NCBI GenBank assembly: GCA_030528285.1
Contig: JAUMZE010000001.1
Coordinates: forward strand, 186,001 to 250,000
From: Aerococcus sp.
GTDB lineage: Bacteria > Bacillota > Bacilli > Lactobacillales > Aerococcaceae
DNA length: 64,000 bases
Direction: 5' to 3'
In this document: positions 27,944 to 39,243 of the stretch, one piece after another
How positions within the stretch are numbered: the stretch's first letter is position 1
Layout of the letters: every line of letters begins with the position of its first letter
The notes under the pieces: model-generated
What the model was told of the DNA's origin: nothing
The model's input: only the letters and a program-made list of their open reading frames with translations
Database searches by the model: none
Program-made: the position numbers and the translations under genes

Positions 27944-28358
27944 ATCGGTAACAGATAGCGTAGTTAAGGGATGTCATCTGTTATTATCAAATAACGATCT
28001 GTCTATAATATAAAATTTATGTATACTACTACAAAAAATCCAGCTGATAGAAACTCCGCACTGCTGACAGCGCGTCATTCTTCTTCAGCTGGAATTTATT
28101 TACCTTCAGATATTCAGTGGCTAGCATAAGGTGTTTACTGTACGAGAGAATAGTAATATGTGTGGATGGTGCCTCAGATGCATCTCCTGCTCTGTATCTG
28201 GCGTGCTTAACCTGCCTAATCCGTGGTTACGGGGGAAACGGATTCAGTTAGTCATTAGCGACGGACTGAGAACTTCTGAATACTTCTACGGGTGTATAGG
28301 CGTCCCATGAGATACCAAATAAAAAAGCATATACGACCGTGCATACATGCCTCTAAAT
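27944..28358. other. Intergenic region of about 415 bases without a convincing gene
   Basis: Holds a CCAGCTGA...TCAGCTGG inverted pair (28040-28092), an ATCCGT...ACGGAT pair near 28219-28243, and a TATAAT-like sequence near 28014. On the minus strand a 65-codon open stretch (28029-28226) includes a 32-codon ATG-initiated frame from 28127. It has no good ribosome-binding site that I see. It could be a structured RNA, decayed coding DNA or both. Confidence 0.35.
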
Positions 28359-28402
28359 AAAAAAATTTTCACTCCTGAAGAGATAGTTACCTCTTCAGGA
28401 AT
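28359..28402 (-). terminator. Terminator of the ribosomal protein operon after rplQ
   Basis: Minus strand CCTGAAGAG / CTCTTCAGG stem with a seven-base loop and an ATTTTTTT tail. Confidence 0.88.
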
Positions 28403-28475
28403 GAAAGAGCTAGACTTGAAATAATAATGTTATTACTTCATCATCATGACACTCAAACGTCATGCTCACAGGTAA

Positions 28476-28856
28476 TTAGACTAATTCAATGATAGCCATT
28501 GGAGCCCCATCACCACGACGAGCTTCCGTTTTTAAGATGCGAGTGTAGCCACCTTGACGACCTTCATAGCGTTCTGCTAATTCACCAAATAATTTTTGAA
28601 CAGCATTTTCGATGATGATCTTGTCTTCTTCAGCGCGAACATCAGCGATTTCATCACGCATAAAAGCAATAGCACGACGACGCGCAGCTAAATCGCCTTT
28701 TTTACCTAACGTGATCATTTTTTCAGCTGTTTTACGAACCTCTTTGGCACGGGTTTCAGTCGTAGTGATACGCTCGTTCACTAATAAATCGGTCGTTAAG
28801 TTACGTAACATAGCTTTACGTTGGGAACTTGTACGACCCAATTTACGATAACTCAT
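28476..28856 (-). CDS. rplQ: 50S ribosomal protein L17
   Basis: 126 residues, located near the polypeptide exit on the 50S subunit. Signature [18 protein letters not shown] at the N-terminus and GGYTRI near the end. Last gene of the S10-spc-alpha block, followed by a terminator. In most Lactobacillales ecfA1-ecfA2-ecfT and truA follow here; they are absent. Confidence 0.98.
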   Translation of the reverse strand: MSYRKLGRTSSQRKAMLRNLTTDLLVNERITTTETRAKEVRKTAEKMITLGKKGDLAARRRAIAFMRDEIADVRAEEDKIIIENAVQKLFGELAERYEGRQGGYTRILKTEARRGDGAPMAIIELV

Positions 28857-28880
28857 TGATTCATCCTCCTATCTTCGTTG

Positions 28881-29825
28881 TTATTCTTCCTCTTTTAGAG
28901 ATAAACCTAATGCGGCTAATTTATTCTTCACTTCGTCGAGTGACTTACGACCAAGATTACGAACCTTCATCATTTCTGGTTCGGTCTTGTTGATCAACTC
29001 TTCGACCGTATTGATGCCCGCACGTTTCAAGCAGTTGTAAGAACGAACAGAGAGATCCAACTCTTCAATCGTCATTTCGAGATTCTTCTCTTTCTGGTCT
29101 TCTTCTTTTTCAACCATAATTTCAGCATCACGCACTTCATTAGTTAAATCAATGAAAATGGCAAGGTGTTCGGTTAAAATTTTAGCTGCTAAACTGAGCG
29201 ATTCTTTTGGTCCAATCGTGCCATCAGTCCAGATATCCATCGTTAACTTATCGTATTCGTTGATTTCCCCGATACGAGTATTTTCAACTTGGTAATTGAC
29301 CTTTTCGATTGGTGTGTAGATGGAGTCAACTGGGATAACACCAATTGGCATACTTTCTGATTTATTGTGCTCACTCCGAACAAACCCACGTCCATTTGAG
29401 ACATGCATCGTCATATGGAAATGTGTATCATCAGAAACTGAACAAATGTGCAAATCAGGATTCATGACATCAAAATCAGCGTCTGCTGTAATATCCGCAG
29501 CTGTGACTTCCTTCGGCCCTACGATATCAATTTCAATATCCTTTTCTTCAACATCATAGAGTTTCAAGGAGAGCTGTTTAACGTTTAAAACGATCTGCGT
29601 AACATCTTCACGAACACCTTCGATAGTAGAGAATTCATGAAGAACATCATCAATCTGGATCGATGTGATAGCAGTCCCAGGTAATGATGACAACAAGACC
29701 CGACGCAATGAATTGCCTAGTGTCGTTCCGTAACCACGTTCCAATGGTTCAATGACGAATTTACCAAATTTGTTATCTTCTTGGAGTTCAACGGTTTCAA
29801 TATTTGGCTTTTCAATCTCGATCAT
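28881..29825 (-). CDS. rpoA: DNA-directed RNA polymerase alpha subunit
   Basis: 314 residues. The N-terminal assembly domain carries the conserved [19 protein letters not shown]. An acidic linker follows, and the C-terminal UP-element/activator-binding domain has [22 protein letters not shown] and the helix-hairpin-helix [15 protein letters not shown]. Between rpsK and rplQ, the standard alpha-operon order. Confidence 0.98.
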   Translation of the reverse strand: MIEIEKPNIETVELQEDNKFGKFVIEPLERGYGTTLGNSLRRVLLSSLPGTAITSIQIDDVLHEFSTIEGVREDVTQIVLNVKQLSLKLYDVEEKDIEIDIVGPKEVTAADITADADFDVMNPDLHICSVSDDTHFHMTMHVSNGRGFVRSEHNKSESMPIGVIPVDSIYTPIEKVNYQVENTRIGEINEYDKLTMDIWTDGTIGPKESLSLAAKILTEHLAIFIDLTNEVRDAEIMVEKEEDQKEKNLEMTIEELDLSVRSYNCLKRAGINTVEELINKTEPEMMKVRNLGRKSLDEVKNKLAALGLSLKEEE

Positions 29826-29906
29826 TCTAAGAGTTAGCTCCTTTCAAAACGTGATAAACAATGCACCTTATGCTAGACACCCAATGTCTGAATCGCGTTT
29901 TGAAAA

Positions 29907-30302
29907 TTAGACACGACGACGTTTTGGAGGACGACATCCATTGTGCGGAATAGGCGTTACATCACGAATAGAGGTAACTTCTAACCCAGCAGCTTGAAGC
30001 GCACGAATAGCAGATTCACGACCAGAACCAGGGCCTTTAACGGACACTTCAACAGTCTTCATACCACGGTCCATCGCTGTCTTAGCCGCTGCTTCAGAGG
30101 ATAATTGCGCTGCATATGGGGTAGATTTACGTGAACCTTTGAAGCCCAAAGAACCAGCTGAAGACCAAGAAACAGCATTTCCTTGCTGGTCAGTGATCAT
30201 AACGATCGTGTTGTTGAAGGTTGAATGGATATGTGCAACACCACTCTCAACGGTCGCTCTGTTACGACGTTTCCGAGACTTGTTATTTTTTGCTTTTGCC
30301 AT
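29907..30302 (-). CDS. rpsK: 30S ribosomal protein S11
   Basis: 131 residues, platform protein near the E site and the Shine-Dalgarno helix. Signatures [15 protein letters not shown] and [16 protein letters not shown] at the C-terminus, the latter containing the conserved Asn-Gly site. Follows rpsM by about 30 bases. Confidence 0.98.
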   Translation of the reverse strand: MAKAKNNKSRKRRNRATVESGVAHIHSTFNNTIVMITDQQGNAVSWSSAGSLGFKGSRKSTPYAAQLSSEAAAKTAMDRGMKTVEVSVKGPGSGRESAIRALQAAGLEVTSIRDVTPIPHNGCRPPKRRRV

Positions 30303-30331
30303 GTATTATTTCCCTCCTCACTATTTATAAA

Positions 30332-30697
30332 TTATTTCTTATTAGCAATTGCTTGCCCACGTTTACCTTTACGTGTACGTGCGTTGTTCTTGGTATGTTG
30401 ACCACGAACAGGCAATCCACGACGGTGACGCATTCCACGGTAAGAACCGATATCTTGCAAGCGACGAATGTTCATGTTGACCTCGCGACGCAAGTCACCT
30501 TCGACTTTGATCGTATCTACGACGCTACGGATGCGGTCTAACTCATCGTTCGTTAAATCACGCACGCGTGTATCTTCGTTAACATCCGCTTCTGCTAAGA
30601 TCTTTTTAGCAGTTGTGGTGCCGATACCGTAAATGTAAGTCAAAGAGATCACTACGCGTTTGTCACGAGGAATATCTACTCCTGCAATACGAGCCAT
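30332..30697 (-). CDS. rpsM: 30S ribosomal protein S13
   Basis: 121 residues, head protein that contacts the P-site tRNA and forms inter-subunit bridges. Starts [15 protein letters not shown]; helix-two-turn-helix ...[13 protein letters not shown]-terminal [19 protein letters not shown] tail reaching the decoding site. Lies between rpmJ and rpsK. Confidence 0.98.
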   Translation of the reverse strand: MARIAGVDIPRDKRVVISLTYIYGIGTTTAKKILAEADVNEDTRVRDLTNDELDRIRSVVDTIKVEGDLRREVNMNIRRLQDIGSYRGMRHRRGLPVRGQHTKNNARTRKGKRGQAIANKK

Positions 30698-30710
30698 CTA
30701 TGCTTTCCTC

Positions 30711-30824
30711 CTAACCTTGACGTTGTTTATGTTTAGGGTTACTACAAATTACCATAACTTTCCCATTGCGACGAATGACTTTGCAGTTTTCGCACATAGG
30801 TTTAACTGAAGCTCTAACCTTCAT
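30711..30824 (-). CDS. rpmJ: 50S ribosomal protein L36
   Basis: 37 residues, [19 protein letters not shown]... ending HKQRQG. It is the zinc-binding (C+) form: Cys11, Cys14, Cys27 and His32. GAGGAGG lies upstream of the ATG at 30824. Between infA and rpsM, where it always sits in Firmicutes; easily missed because of size. Confidence 0.97.
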   Translation of the reverse strand: MKVRASVKPMCENCKVIRRNGKVMVICSNPKHKQRQG

Positions 30825-30852
30825 TGATTGATTTCCTCCTCTTCGCTCTTCC

Positions 30853-31071
30853 CTATTTGAAACGGTATGTAATCCGTCCCTTGGTTAAATCATAGGGAGA
30901 CATTTCTACTTTTACACGATCTCCTGGTAAGATCCGAATGTAATTGACGCGAATTTTGCCAGAGACATGAGCTAGGATTTCAAATCCGTTTTCCAATTCT
31001 ACTTTAAACATCGCGTTTGGTAACGTTTCTGTAACGGTACCTTCAACTTCAATCATATCTTCTTTAGACAA
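30853..31071 (-). CDS. infA: Translation initiation factor IF-1
   Basis: 72-residue OB-fold protein that occupies the A site during initiation. Sequence begins [12 protein letters not shown], with [20 protein letters not shown] and a C-terminal YRFK. The start is a TTG at 31071 with AGGAGG eight bases upstream; the next Met is internal to strand 1. Follows adk directly; there is no map gene between them, as is common in Lactobacillales. Confidence 0.97.
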   Translation of the reverse strand: MSKEDMIEVEGTVTETLPNAMFKVELENGFEILAHVSGKIRVNYIRILPGDRVKVEMSPYDLTKGRITYRFK

Positions 31072-31192
31072 AAAGGTTACCTCCTAAATTAAATGAACCC
31101 AGGAACACTACAACAACGGACATTAAAAAGTATTGGTTACAGACTCGACTAACCCACAAAGGATATCATATCAAGCGATGTAACGCAACTAT

Positions 31193-31849
31193 CTAGTCTT
31201 CGTTGAGAATATCCGCAATCGCGTTGAAGACATTCTCGATGCCAATGGTGCCATCGACTTTGTAGAGAACATCCATTTTCTCATAGAAGTCCAACATTGG
31301 TGTCGTTTGTTCCTTGTTGACAGCGAGACGATTAGCGACCACTTCTGGTTTGTCATCGTCACGTTGATGAAACTCATGTCCGCCACAGCGATCACATGTA
31401 TTTTCCACTTTAGGTGGGTTGGAATGTACATTGTAGGTCGCCCCACAGTTATCACAAATGATGCGCCCTGAGAGACGTTTCTTCAGTTCATCATCGGGAA
31501 CATCGATTTCAATCACGGCATCGAGTTTAAGATTTAAATCATCGAGAATATGATTGAGGGCTTCTGCTTGATTGATCGTCCGCGGAAATCCATCCAGCAT
31601 GAATCCTTCTTCTGGGCTGGTTTTAGCGAGACGTTCTTTCACGATCCCATTTGTGATTTCATCAGGAACTAAATTCCCTGCGTCCATGTATTCCTTGGCT
31701 TTCATTCCGAGCTCTGTACCTTGAGACATGGCTTCACGGAACATGTCACCCGTTGATACTTGCGGAATCTGGAATTCAGCTTCAATTTTTTCTGCTTGTG
31801 TTCCTTTTCCTGCTCCGGGTAACCCCATTAGGATGATATTGCGTTTCAT
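31193..31849 (-). CDS. adk: Adenylate kinase
   Basis: 218 residues; interconverts ATP + AMP with 2 ADP. P-loop [21 protein letters not shown] for AMP binding, and a LID domain with four cysteines (CDNCGATY...CDRCGG), the zinc-binding form typical of Gram-positives. The ATG at 31849 lies four bases after the secY stop; an upstream in-frame ATG at 31891 is inside secY and rejected. Confidence 0.97.
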   Translation of the reverse strand: MKRNIILMGLPGAGKGTQAEKIEAEFQIPQVSTGDMFREAMSQGTELGMKAKEYMDAGNLVPDEITNGIVKERLAKTSPEEGFMLDGFPRTINQAEALNHILDDLNLKLDAVIEIDVPDDELKKRLSGRIICDNCGATYNVHSNPPKVENTCDRCGGHEFHQRDDDKPEVVANRLAVNKEQTTPMLDFYEKMDVLYKVDGTIGIENVFNAIADILNED

Positions 31850-31853
31850 GACA

Positions 31854-33170
31854 CTATTCACTCTCCAAATCTTCCTCATGAATAAATCCAACGTAACGGT
31901 GTTTAATCAGTCGTCCTTCGATCTGTTTGTAGGTATCCAATGCCACCCCAACAACGATCAATAAGCTCGTCCCACTCAATGCAATACGCTGCGGCAGGTT
32001 GAACGCATAACCAATCGCTAATGGTGCTGTGGCAATCAGCATCAAGAATACAGATCCAAACGTACTCAGTCGATTCAACAAGCTGGAGACATACCGCTCT
32101 GTTGCCAATCCTGGACGTACACTTGGAATGTAGGCCCCAGATTTCTGGAAGTTCTCGGCAATACGCTCTGGGTTAATCTGAATATGCGCATAGAAGAATG
32201 TGAACAAAATGATGGTCACCGCATAGACTGCAATCCCAGCTGGTTTTTGTAAACTGAAGACATTCGATAAAATAGTAAACCACTTAGCATCCCCATGTGA
32301 CGCCTGCAGTAACCCGAGAATGGTCTGCGGTACCATAATGAGGGAGCTAGCAAAAATCACTGGGATAACCCCAGCAGAGTTAATGCTCAGTGGCAAATGA
32401 GAACGCTGTGTTGTTACGCTTGCACGTCTAGAATAAAGCACTGGAATTCGCCGTTCTGCCTGGTTGACATACACCACGAAGGTAATGACAAACAGCATGC
32501 CGACCAAAAAGAGTGCCGCTAAACCGATGTTCGGTCCCAGTTCATCCATACCCTTCCCGACAAAGCGGTTCTGGACAAATTGGTAAAACTCTGTTGGAAT
32601 CCGGGAAACAATCCCCGCAAAGATGATCATTGACGTTCCATTACCGACCCCATTGGCAGTAATTTGATCGCCCAGCCAAACCGTAAACATCGATCCAGCT
32701 GTCATCACCAACCCAATCATCAAATAGGTCTCTAACCCTGGATGATTGATCAAACCAAACTGTGCTAATGAGTTAAAGCCGAGTGAGATAGCGATCGCTT
32801 GAGCATAAGCCACAACTACTGAAATATAGCGGGTCCACGTACTCAATTTACGCCGCCCTACTTCACCTTGCTTCGACCATTCAGTGAAGGTAGGGATAAT
32901 ATCCATCTGTAACAGCTGAACCACAATGGAAGCGGTGATGTATGGCGATACCCCAAGTGAGAGAATGGAGTAGTTCGACAACGCACCCCCACCAAATGTA
33001 TTCAGCAAACCAAACAGACCCGAGTTCGCTAAGGTATTCACCGCTTCAGCATTCACGGAAGGCACAGTGATGTGACTCCCGATCCTGAAGACAATGAGCA
33101 TCAATAAGGTAAACCCAAGTCGACTTCTAATGTCCTTGTCCCGAAAAGCTCCGGAAATCGTCTGGAACAT
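31854..33170 (-). CDS. secY: Protein translocase subunit SecY
   Basis: 438 residues, ten membrane helices; the protein-conducting channel of the Sec pathway. Recognisable features are the N-terminal RIGSHITVP, the plug/TM2 region and the cytosolic loop [15 protein letters not shown]. The ATG overlaps the rplO stop by one base (TAATG), giving translational coupling. It sits in the usual rplO-secY-adk order. Confidence 0.98.
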   Translation of the reverse strand: MFQTISGAFRDKDIRSRLGFTLLMLIVFRIGSHITVPSVNAEAVNTLANSGLFGLLNTFGGGALSNYSILSLGVSPYITASIVVQLLQMDIIPTFTEWSKQGEVGRRKLSTWTRYISVVVAYAQAIAISLGFNSLAQFGLINHPGLETYLMIGLVMTAGSMFTVWLGDQITANGVGNGTSMIIFAGIVSRIPTEFYQFVQNRFVGKGMDELGPNIGLAALFLVGMLFVITFVVYVNQAERRIPVLYSRRASVTTQRSHLPLSINSAGVIPVIFASSLIMVPQTILGLLQASHGDAKWFTILSNVFSLQKPAGIAVYAVTIILFTFFYAHIQINPERIAENFQKSGAYIPSVRPGLATERYVSSLLNRLSTFGSVFLMLIATAPLAIGYAFNLPQRIALSGTSLLIVVGVALDTYKQIEGRLIKHRYVGFIHEEDLESE

Positions 33171-33610
33171 TAGATCACCTCGTAACTTCCCCCAGCAGCT
33201 TCGATCGCTGATTTAGCTGATGCTGAGAATTTTGCTGCTTTAACGGTTAATTTGCGTTCTAACTCACCATAGCCTAAGATCTTAACATCTTCGTTGGCTT
33301 TCTTAATCAAACCTTTTTCAGCAAATTCTTTTGGCGTTACAACACTTTCATCAGCAAAGACATTCAAATCTTCTAAGTTCAAGATGGTGTATTCTTTGCG
33401 GTTGATGTTCGTGAAGCCACGTTTTGGAATACGACGGTAGAGAGGTGTTTGTCCCCCTTCAAAGCCTAAACGGGTTTTGCCGCCTGAACGAGCAAGCTGA
33501 CCCTTTTGGCCACGACCGGACGTTTTTCCATAACCAGAACTCGAGCCACGTCCTACACGTTTGCGTGAATGACGGGAGCCTTCAGCAGGTTTCAATTCAT
33601 TTAATGACAT
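33170..33610 (-). CDS. rplO: 50S ribosomal protein L15
   Basis: 146 residues; the basic glycine-rich N-terminal extension ([22 protein letters not shown]) threads into 23S rRNA, and the C-terminal globular domain has [15 protein letters not shown]. Between rpmD and secY. Confidence 0.98.
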   Translation of the reverse strand: MSLNELKPAEGSRHSRKRVGRGSSSGYGKTSGRGQKGQLARSGGKTRLGFEGGQTPLYRRIPKRGFTNINRKEYTILNLEDLNVFADESVVTPKEFAEKGLIKKANEDVKILGYGELERKLTVKAAKFSASAKSAIEAAGGSYEVI

Positions 33611-33637
33611 CTATTGGCACCTCCTTCGTTCAATAAA

Positions 33638-33820
33638 TTATTTAACTTCTTCAACAGTTAAAAGATGTGGGATCTTGTTGATCATGCCCTCAATGGCTGG
33701 CGTTTTAGTCTTTACGACTGTGCGCCCAACACGTGTTAAGCCTAATGCTTTAGCGGTTTTGATTTGGTCTTGAGGACGTCCAATGAAACTGCGACTTAAA
33801 GTAATTTTTAATTCGGCCAT
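33638..33820 (-). CDS. rpmD: 50S ribosomal protein L30
   Basis: 60 residues, ferredoxin-like small protein; [23 protein letters not shown] is the family signature. Lies between rpsE and rplO with short spacers. Confidence 0.97.
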   Translation of the reverse strand: MAELKITLSRSFIGRPQDQIKTAKALGLTRVGRTVVKTKTPAIEGMINKIPHLLTVEEVK

Positions 33821-33833
33821 TGTTGTATCCTCC

Positions 33834-34352
33834 TTAACCTAATAAATCTTCTACGGATTTTCCACGTAACTTAGCCACTTCAGCTGGTGATTTCAATTCC
33901 ATCAAGCCTTCAACAGTGGCACGAACCATGCTGATTGGTGTGTTGGAGCCAATATTCTTAGAGGTAATATCCGCAATCCCTGCGAGTTCGATGACGGCAC
34001 GAATAGCACCACCAGCAGCAACCCCAGAACCTTGTTTAGCAGGTTTAAGCAATACTTGACCACCGTCGAAAATACCAGTCACTTCATGAGGAATGGTCGT
34101 TCCGGCACGTGGCACAGTAATCATGTTCTTCTTACCATCTTCAATCGCTTTGTTGATTGCAGCTGGAACTTCGGCAGCCTTACCGGTACCAAAACCAACA
34201 TGACCATCTTTGTCACCAACGACAACTAAGGCAGCGAAACGCATACGACGTCCACCTTTAACAACCTTAGAAACACGGTTGATGGCAACTACGCGGTCTT
34301 CAATTTCGCGTTCATTAATCTTGTCTTCGGTTTGTGCTAGGTTTTGAGCCAT
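33834..34352 (-). CDS. rpsE: 30S ribosomal protein S5
   Basis: 172 residues; double-stranded RNA-binding N-domain ([22 protein letters not shown]) and C-domain with [16 protein letters not shown]. Located at the mRNA entry site and important for fidelity and helicase action. The spectinomycin-loop lysine region (KVVKGGRR) is unaltered. Confidence 0.98.
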   Translation of the reverse strand: MAQNLAQTEDKINEREIEDRVVAINRVSKVVKGGRRMRFAALVVVGDKDGHVGFGTGKAAEVPAAINKAIEDGKKNMITVPRAGTTIPHEVTGIFDGGQVLLKPAKQGSGVAAGGAIRAVIELAGIADITSKNIGSNTPISMVRATVEGLMELKSPAEVAKLRGKSVEDLLG

Positions 34353-34371
34353 AAATCTGTCCTCCTTTATC

Positions 34372-34725
34372 TTAGAATTCTAAGCCGTTTTCACGTGCTG
34401 CATCTGCTAAAGCAGCGATACGGCCATGGTATTGGTATCCGCCACGGTCAAAGACAACCTTCACGATGCCGGCTGCTTTCCCACGTTCAGCAATGGCCTG
34501 ACCAACTGCTTTGGCGTGATCCACTTTTGTTCCTTCATTGAATTCATTCGTATCAGAGGCACTAGCTAGCGTAACACCCGCTACGTCATCAATTAATTGA
34601 GCGTAGATGTGTTTATTGGAGCGAAAAACGCTCAAGCGTGGGCACTCTGCTGTTCCGTTTAAATTACGACGAATACGACCATGACGCTTTTGACGTAATT
34701 TATTTCTATCGGCTTTACTGATCAA
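34372..34725 (-). CDS. rplR: 50S ribosomal protein L18
   Basis: 117 residues from a TTG at 34725; binds 5S rRNA with L5. The family starts ISKxDKNKxRxKRH, which matches residues after this TTG, and AGGTG sits six bases upstream. A longer ATG frame from 34758 would add 11 non-family residues and lacks a better ribosome-binding site. C-terminal [20 protein letters not shown] is diagnostic. Confidence 0.96.
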   Translation of the reverse strand: MISKADRNKLRQKRHGRIRRNLNGTAECPRLSVFRSNKHIYAQLIDDVAGVTLASASDTNEFNEGTKVDHAKAVGQAIAERGKAAGIVKVVFDRGGYQYHGRIAALADAARENGLEF

Positions 34726-34784
34726 ATTAGTCACCTCTTCTTTAATTTTATGCGGCAAGTAACGGATAATCGCTAATGAAGCGA

Positions 34785-35321
34785 TTATTTACCCGTTTTA
34801 CCTTCTTTACGTAAGATATGTTCACCCAAGTAATGAATCCCTTTGCCTTTGTAAGGTTCTGGCAAGCGGGTGGCACGAATGTTTGCTGCTAATTGGCCAA
34901 CGATGTCTTTGTCTGCACCTTTGATCGTGATATCTGTGTTAGAAGGCACTTCAATTTCGATACCTTCTGGTGCTTCGAATTCAACATCATGGGATAAACC
35001 AACATGCAGTACTAATTTTTTACCTTTTAATTCAGCACGGTATCCAACCCCGGTTAATTCCAATTTCTTTTCAAAACCGGTGTGAACCCCTTCAACCATG
35101 TTGTTGATCAAAGAACGGGTCGTACCATGCAATGAACGAGCTTCTTTACTGTCGTCTTGACGAGAAACAGTAATAATGCTGTCGTCCATGGAAATTTCCA
35201 TTTTTGGGTTGAATGTCTCAGATAATTCACCCTTAGGTCCTTTAGCGGTAACGGTGGTACCATTGATTTCAACGGTAACGCCAGCTGGAACCTCAATCGG
35301 TTTTAAACCAACACGACTCAT
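34785..35321 (-). CDS. rplF: 50S ribosomal protein L6
   Basis: 178 residues, two similar alpha/beta domains; sits near the sarcin-ricin loop and factor site. Start [16 protein letters not shown]-terminal [24 protein letters not shown] carries the conserved PEPYKGKGI. Confidence 0.98.
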   Translation of the reverse strand: MSRVGLKPIEVPAGVTVEINGTTVTAKGPKGELSETFNPKMEISMDDSIITVSRQDDSKEARSLHGTTRSLINNMVEGVHTGFEKKLELTGVGYRAELKGKKLVLHVGLSHDVEFEAPEGIEIEVPSNTDITIKGADKDIVGQLAANIRATRLPEPYKGKGIHYLGEHILRKEGKTGK

Positions 35322-35345
35322 TTAGCTACTCCTCTCTGGATAATT

Positions 35346-35744
35346 CTACCAAACGTAAGCCAACACTTCGCCACCAACGTGTTTAGCGCGTGCTTCTTTG
35401 TCGGTGATTACCCCTTCAGAGGTAGAAACAATAGCGATACCTAAGCCGTTAAGAACTTTAGGAATGTCATCGCTCTTGGCGTATACACGCAGTCCTGGCT
35501 TGGAAATACGTTTTAAATTGGTGATTACACGTTCGTTATCTTTACCATATTTCATGAAGATACGAATCACGTTTTGTTTGTCATCTTCTACGACTTCATA
35601 GCCTTTGATGTAGCCTTCATCTGCTAAGATTTGAGAAATTGCAGTCTTCATTTTAGACGCTGGCACTTCGATCTTGTCATGGCGTACCATGTTAGCGTTA
35701 CGAATACGCGTTAATAAATCTGCAATTGGATCAGTCATAACCAT
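35346..35744 (-). CDS. rpsH: 30S ribosomal protein S8
   Basis: 132 residues, primary central-domain 16S rRNA binder and translational regulator of the spc operon in other bacteria. [16 protein letters not shown] at the N-terminus and [13 protein letters not shown] near the C-terminus. Starts MVMTDP, as in many lactic bacteria. Confidence 0.98.
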   Translation of the reverse strand: MVMTDPIADLLTRIRNANMVRHDKIEVPASKMKTAISQILADEGYIKGYEVVEDDKQNVIRIFMKYGKDNERVITNLKRISKPGLRVYAKSDDIPKVLNGLGIAIVSTSEGVITDKEARAKHVGGEVLAYVW

Positions 35745-35778
35745 TCAAGTATACCCTCCTTTATTAAAGAATTATTGA

Positions 35779-35964
35779 TTACCAGCTAGCCTTCTTTACG
35801 CCAGGCAATTGTCCTTCATGAGCAAGTTCACGAAGGCAGATACGGCATAAACCAAACTTACGGTATACAGAATGTGGACGACCACAACGTTGGCAACGTG
35901 TATATTCACGTGTTGAGAATTTAGCTGGACGTTTGTTTTTGTTAATCATTGCTTTCTTAGCCAA
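35779..35964 (-). CDS. rpsZ: 30S ribosomal protein S14 type Z
   Basis: 61 residues, the short zinc-binding form. Cysteines are paired as CQRCG and CRICL, with [19 protein letters not shown] as signature. The zinc-free paralogue (rpsN, about 89 residues) is not in this window. Lies between rplE and rpsH. Confidence 0.98.
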   Translation of the reverse strand: MAKKAMINKNKRPAKFSTREYTRCQRCGRPHSVYRKFGLCRICLRELAHEGQLPGVKKASW

Positions 35965-35985
35965 AATGTAAACCTCCTTAAGTTC

Positions 35986-36528
35986 TTACTTTTGGAATGG
36001 CATACCGAGCTGAGCCAGCAATTCACGTGCTTCTTCGTCGGTATCTGCTGTTGTTACTAACACAATATCCATACCGCGGACTTTGTCGACATCATCAAAG
36101 TCAATTTCTGGGAAGATCAATTGTTCGCGCACGCCCAATGTGTAGTTCCCACGTCCATCAAATGAACGTTTGCTGATTCCACGGAAATCACGAACACGAG
36201 GAAGTGAAACGGAAATCAACTTATCAAGGAAATCATACATGCGCTCACCACGTAAGGTCACTTTAGTACCGATTGGCATGCCTTCACGTAAACGGAAACC
36301 AGCGATGGATTTCTTAGCTTTCGTGATTACAGGTTTTTGACCAGCGATTAAGGTTAATTCGTTAACCGCATTTTCCAAGTTTTTAGCGTTAGCAACAGCG
36401 TCACCAACACCCATGTTGATCACGATTTTTTCAATCTTAGGTACTTGCATAGGAGAGGTGTACTCAAACTTTTCCTCTAATGCAGGGATAATTTCAGATT
36501 GATATTTTTCTAATAAACGATTAGCCAT
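35986..36528 (-). CDS. rplE: 50S ribosomal protein L5
   Basis: 180 residues; binds 5S rRNA and contacts P-site tRNA through the central protuberance. Signatures [22 protein letters not shown] and RDFRGI. Directly after rplX (two-base gap). Confidence 0.98.
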   Translation of the reverse strand: MANRLLEKYQSEIIPALEEKFEYTSPMQVPKIEKIVINMGVGDAVANAKNLENAVNELTLIAGQKPVITKAKKSIAGFRLREGMPIGTKVTLRGERMYDFLDKLISVSLPRVRDFRGISKRSFDGRGNYTLGVREQLIFPEIDFDDVDKVRGMDIVLVTTADTDEEARELLAQLGMPFQK

Positions 36529-36530
36529 GA

Positions 36531-36863
36531 TTATTCTTCCTCCTCTCCGTGTTTAGTATCAATATTATTGCCCGTCTTACGCGCAACACGGCTCTTCTTG
36601 CCGTCTTCGATCTTGATCCCAATGCGCGTTTTTTCTCCGGTTTCTGGGTCTAAAATTTGAACGTTAGAAACATGAATAGGTGCTTCTTCTTCAACAATCC
36701 CACCTTGAGGATTTGCTTGAGAAGGACGCTCATGTTTCTTCACGATGTTTGCCCCTTCAACAATCACACGATCTTTTTTAGGGAAAACTTTCGTGACAAC
36801 GCCTTGTAAACCTTTGTCCTTACCGGCGATTACTTCAACTTTGTCACCTGTTTTAATTCGCAT
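36531..36863 (-). CDS. rplX: 50S ribosomal protein L24
   Basis: 110 residues; assembly initiator binding the 5' end of 23S rRNA. KOW motif [18 protein letters not shown], followed by [20 protein letters not shown]. The acidic C-terminal tail (HGEEEE) is slightly longer than usual. Two bases upstream of rplE. Confidence 0.97.
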   Translation of the reverse strand: MRIKTGDKVEVIAGKDKGLQGVVTKVFPKKDRVIVEGANIVKKHERPSQANPQGGIVEEEAPIHVSNVQILDPETGEKTRIGIKIEDGKKSRVARKTGNNIDTKHGEEEE

Positions 36864-36885
36864 CTATTGGCACCTCTCTTCTTGA

Positions 36886-37254
36886 TTAAATAACTTCTGG
36901 AGCTAAGGAAATAATCCGCATGAAGTTGTTATCACGTAATTCACGTGCCACTGGTCCAAAGATACGGGTCCCACGTGGAGTCTTGTCATCACGAATGATA
37001 ACGCAGGCGTTTTCGTCGAATTTGATGTAAGAACCATCTGCACGACGAGCCCCGCTCTTGCTGCGAACGATAACTGCCTTAACGACTTCGCCCTTCTTAA
37101 CAACGCCACCTGGTGTAGCGCTCTTTACGGTTGCGACGATAACGTCACCAATGTTAGCAGTCTTACGGCCTGAACCGCCCAAAATGCTCACTGCTAAAAC
37201 TTCACGAGCACCAGAATTGTCGGCTACCTTTAAACGAGTTTCTGTTTGAATCAT
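36886..37254 (-). CDS. rplN: 50S ribosomal protein L14
   Basis: 122 residues, five-stranded barrel at the inter-subunit face contacting the silencing factor RsfS site. [20 protein letters not shown] at the start and [13 protein letters not shown] near the end are diagnostic. Confidence 0.98.
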   Translation of the reverse strand: MIQTETRLKVADNSGAREVLAVSILGGSGRKTANIGDVIVATVKSATPGGVVKKGEVVKAVIVRSKSGARRADGSYIKFDENACVIIRDDKTPRGTRIFGPVARELRDNNFMRIISLAPEVI

Positions 37255-37280
37255 TTAACGTTTCCTCCTTCCAGCACTCA

Positions 37281-37547
37281 CTAAATCACAACAGATTTTT
37301 CAACGATTTCAACCAAACGGAAGTATTTATCCTTAGACAAGTGACGAGTTTCCATGATACGTACTTTGTCATTCAGTTTTGCTTCGTTGTTTTCATCATG
37401 TGCTTTATATTTCTTGGAATACTTAATACGCTTCTTGTACACAGGATGGAACTTGAAGGTATCTACTTGAACAACAATAGTTTTATCCATCTTGTCTGAT
37501 ACGACGCGTCCTTGCAGCATGCGACGTGGCTTACGTTCTTCTGCCAT
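37281..37547 (-). CDS. rpsQ: 30S ribosomal protein S17
   Basis: 88 residues, OB-fold primary 16S rRNA binder. [18 protein letters not shown] at the start and [17 protein letters not shown] near the end. Between rpmC and rplN. Confidence 0.98.
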   Translation of the reverse strand: MAEERKPRRMLQGRVVSDKMDKTIVVQVDTFKFHPVYKKRIKYSKKYKAHDENNEAKLNDKVRIMETRHLSKDKYFRLVEIVEKSVVI

Positions 37548-37582
37548 TTGTTAATGTTCCCTCCTAACTGATTTGAAATGAA

Positions 37583-37780
37583 CTACTCAGCAAGCTCTTG
37601 TTGACGAAGAGCGGTTTTGATACGAGCGATTTGCTTCTTCACTTTACGAATTTGTGCGGTATCTTCCAATTGACCAGTTGCTAATTGGAATCGTAAATTG
37701 AATAATTGTTGCTTATACTCTTGCTCTTGAGCGTTTAATTCATCAGTGGAAAGGTTTTGTAAGTCTTTAAATTTATTCAT
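37583..37780 (-). CDS. rpmC: 50S ribosomal protein L29
   Basis: 65 residues, helical hairpin near the exit tunnel, part of the docking site for SRP and trigger factor. I start at the ATG at 37780 ([14 protein letters not shown]), which overlaps the rplP stop by eight bases; a longer frame to 37801 is rejected. [13 protein letters not shown] is the family core. Confidence 0.96.
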   Translation of the reverse strand: MNKFKDLQNLSTDELNAQEQEYKQQLFNLRFQLATGQLEDTAQIRKVKKQIARIKTALRQQELAE

Positions 37781-38204
37781 CCGATTCACCACCAATTTCA
37801 CGTTTCACAAATTTCGTACGGATCGGCAACTTGTGGGACGCAAGACGGAAAGCTTCGCGTGCTACCGATTCAGAGACACCGCTGATTTCGAACAAGATTT
37901 TACCACGTTTTACTGGAGAAACCCAACCTTCAGGAGCCCCTTTCCCGGAACCCATCCGGACACCGATCGCTTTCGATGTGTAGGATTTATGTGGGAAGAT
38001 CTTAATCCAAACCTTACCACCACGTTTCATGTAACGCGTCATCGCAATACGAGCGGCTTCGATCTGACGGTTTGTGATCCATTTTGAGTCGATGGCTTGA
38101 AGGCCGTAATCACCATAAGCGATTTCTTTACCGCCTTTAGCTTCTCCGCGCATTTTACCACGGAATTCACGTCTATGTTTTACACGTTTTGGTACTAAAA
38201 CCAC
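37773..38204 (-). CDS. rplP: 50S ribosomal protein L16
   Basis: 143 residues, near the A-site tRNA elbow and peptidyl-transferase entrance. [17 protein letters not shown] at the start and [20 protein letters not shown] in the middle. GTG start at 38204 with GAGGAGG nine bases upstream. Confidence 0.98.
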   Translation of the reverse strand: MVLVPKRVKHRREFRGKMRGEAKGGKEIAYGDYGLQAIDSKWITNRQIEAARIAMTRYMKRGGKVWIKIFPHKSYTSKAIGVRMGSGKGAPEGWVSPVKRGKILFEISGVSESVAREAFRLASHKLPIRTKFVKREIGGESDE

Positions 38205-38208
38205 GTTC

Positions 38209-38862
38209 TTACGCCTCCTCTACATCAGTCACAGTTGGGAGAACTTCACCACGGAAAATCCAAACCTTTACCCCGATAATCCCATATTGGGTATCTGCTT
38301 CAACCAATGCATAATCGATATCAGCACGTAAAGTATGAAGTGGAACAGTTCCTTCAACTAAAGTTTCAACACGAGCCATATCAGCACCGTTCAAACGACC
38401 AGCTACTTGAACTTTGATTCCTTTCGCGTCGTTTGTCTTCATCGTACGGGAAATTGCTTGTTTCATTGCCCGACGGAAAGCAACACGATTTTCTAATTGT
38501 TCGGAGATACTTTCACCGACCAATTGAGCGCTGATTTCTGGTTTTTTCACTTCAACAACATTGATGTGAACGCTCTTGCCGGTGAGGGTGTTCAAGCTGC
38601 GACGTAATTTGTCGACTTCAGATCCACCTTTACCGATTACCATCCCAGGTTTCCCGGTATGGATGTTCACGTTAATTTTGTTAGCAGCACGTTCGATTTC
38701 TACTTCTGATACAGAGGCTTCAGCCAATTGGCCAGCAATGTATTCACGAATCTTTAAGTCTTCAGAAAGCGTGCTAGCATAATCTTTTTCTGCATACCAG
38801 CGTGCATCCCAGTCTTTGATAACACCGATGCGAAGGCCGGTAGGATTGATTTTTTGACCCAC
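38209..38862 (-). CDS. rpsC: 30S ribosomal protein S3
   Basis: 217 residues, mRNA entry-tunnel protein. Type 2 KH domain with [15 protein letters not shown]-domain with [19 protein letters not shown] and [10 protein letters not shown]. Four bases before rplP. Confidence 0.98.
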   Translation of the reverse strand: MGQKINPTGLRIGVIKDWDARWYAEKDYASTLSEDLKIREYIAGQLAEASVSEVEIERAANKINVNIHTGKPGMVIGKGGSEVDKLRRSLNTLTGKSVHINVVEVKKPEISAQLVGESISEQLENRVAFRRAMKQAISRTMKTNDAKGIKVQVAGRLNGADMARVETLVEGTVPLHTLRADIDYALVEADTQYGIIGVKVWIFRGEVLPTVTDVEEA

Positions 38863-38866
38863 TGGA

Positions 38867-39223
38867 TTATTCCTCCTCTGCTTCTTTGACTACGATAGTA
38901 ATGTGACTCGTCCGTTTATTGATACCGGAAGCGGCACCTTTTGCACGTGGACGGAAACGTTTCATGGTTGGCCCTTCGTTAACATAAGCTTCACTAATGT
39001 ATAACTTAGAAGCATCCATGTCATAATTGTGTTCAGCATTAGCAATCGCTGAATTTAATACTTTCTCGATGATCGGAGAAGCCGAACGAGGAGTATTTTT
39101 AAGGATTGCGATTGCTTCGCCAACTGGTTTGTTACGAATGAGATCAATCACAAAACGAGCTTTGCGTGCAGTAATGCGAACAGTCTTAGCAGTTGCTCTA
39201 GCAGTCATGATTTCTTCTGCCAT
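38867..39223 (-). CDS. rplV: 50S ribosomal protein L22
   Basis: 118 residues; its beta-hairpin lines the exit tunnel where macrolides bind. Core [12 protein letters not shown], hairpin region [26 protein letters not shown] with no visible insertion or deletion. ATG at 39223 is preferred over the adjacent upstream TTG. Confidence 0.97.
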   Translation of the reverse strand: MAEEIMTARATAKTVRITARKARFVIDLIRNKPVGEAIAILKNTPRSASPIIEKVLNSAIANAEHNYDMDASKLYISEAYVNEGPTMKRFRPRAKGAASGINKRTSHITIVVKEAEEE

Positions 39224-39243
39224 CAATAAATCCCCCTCTCAGC

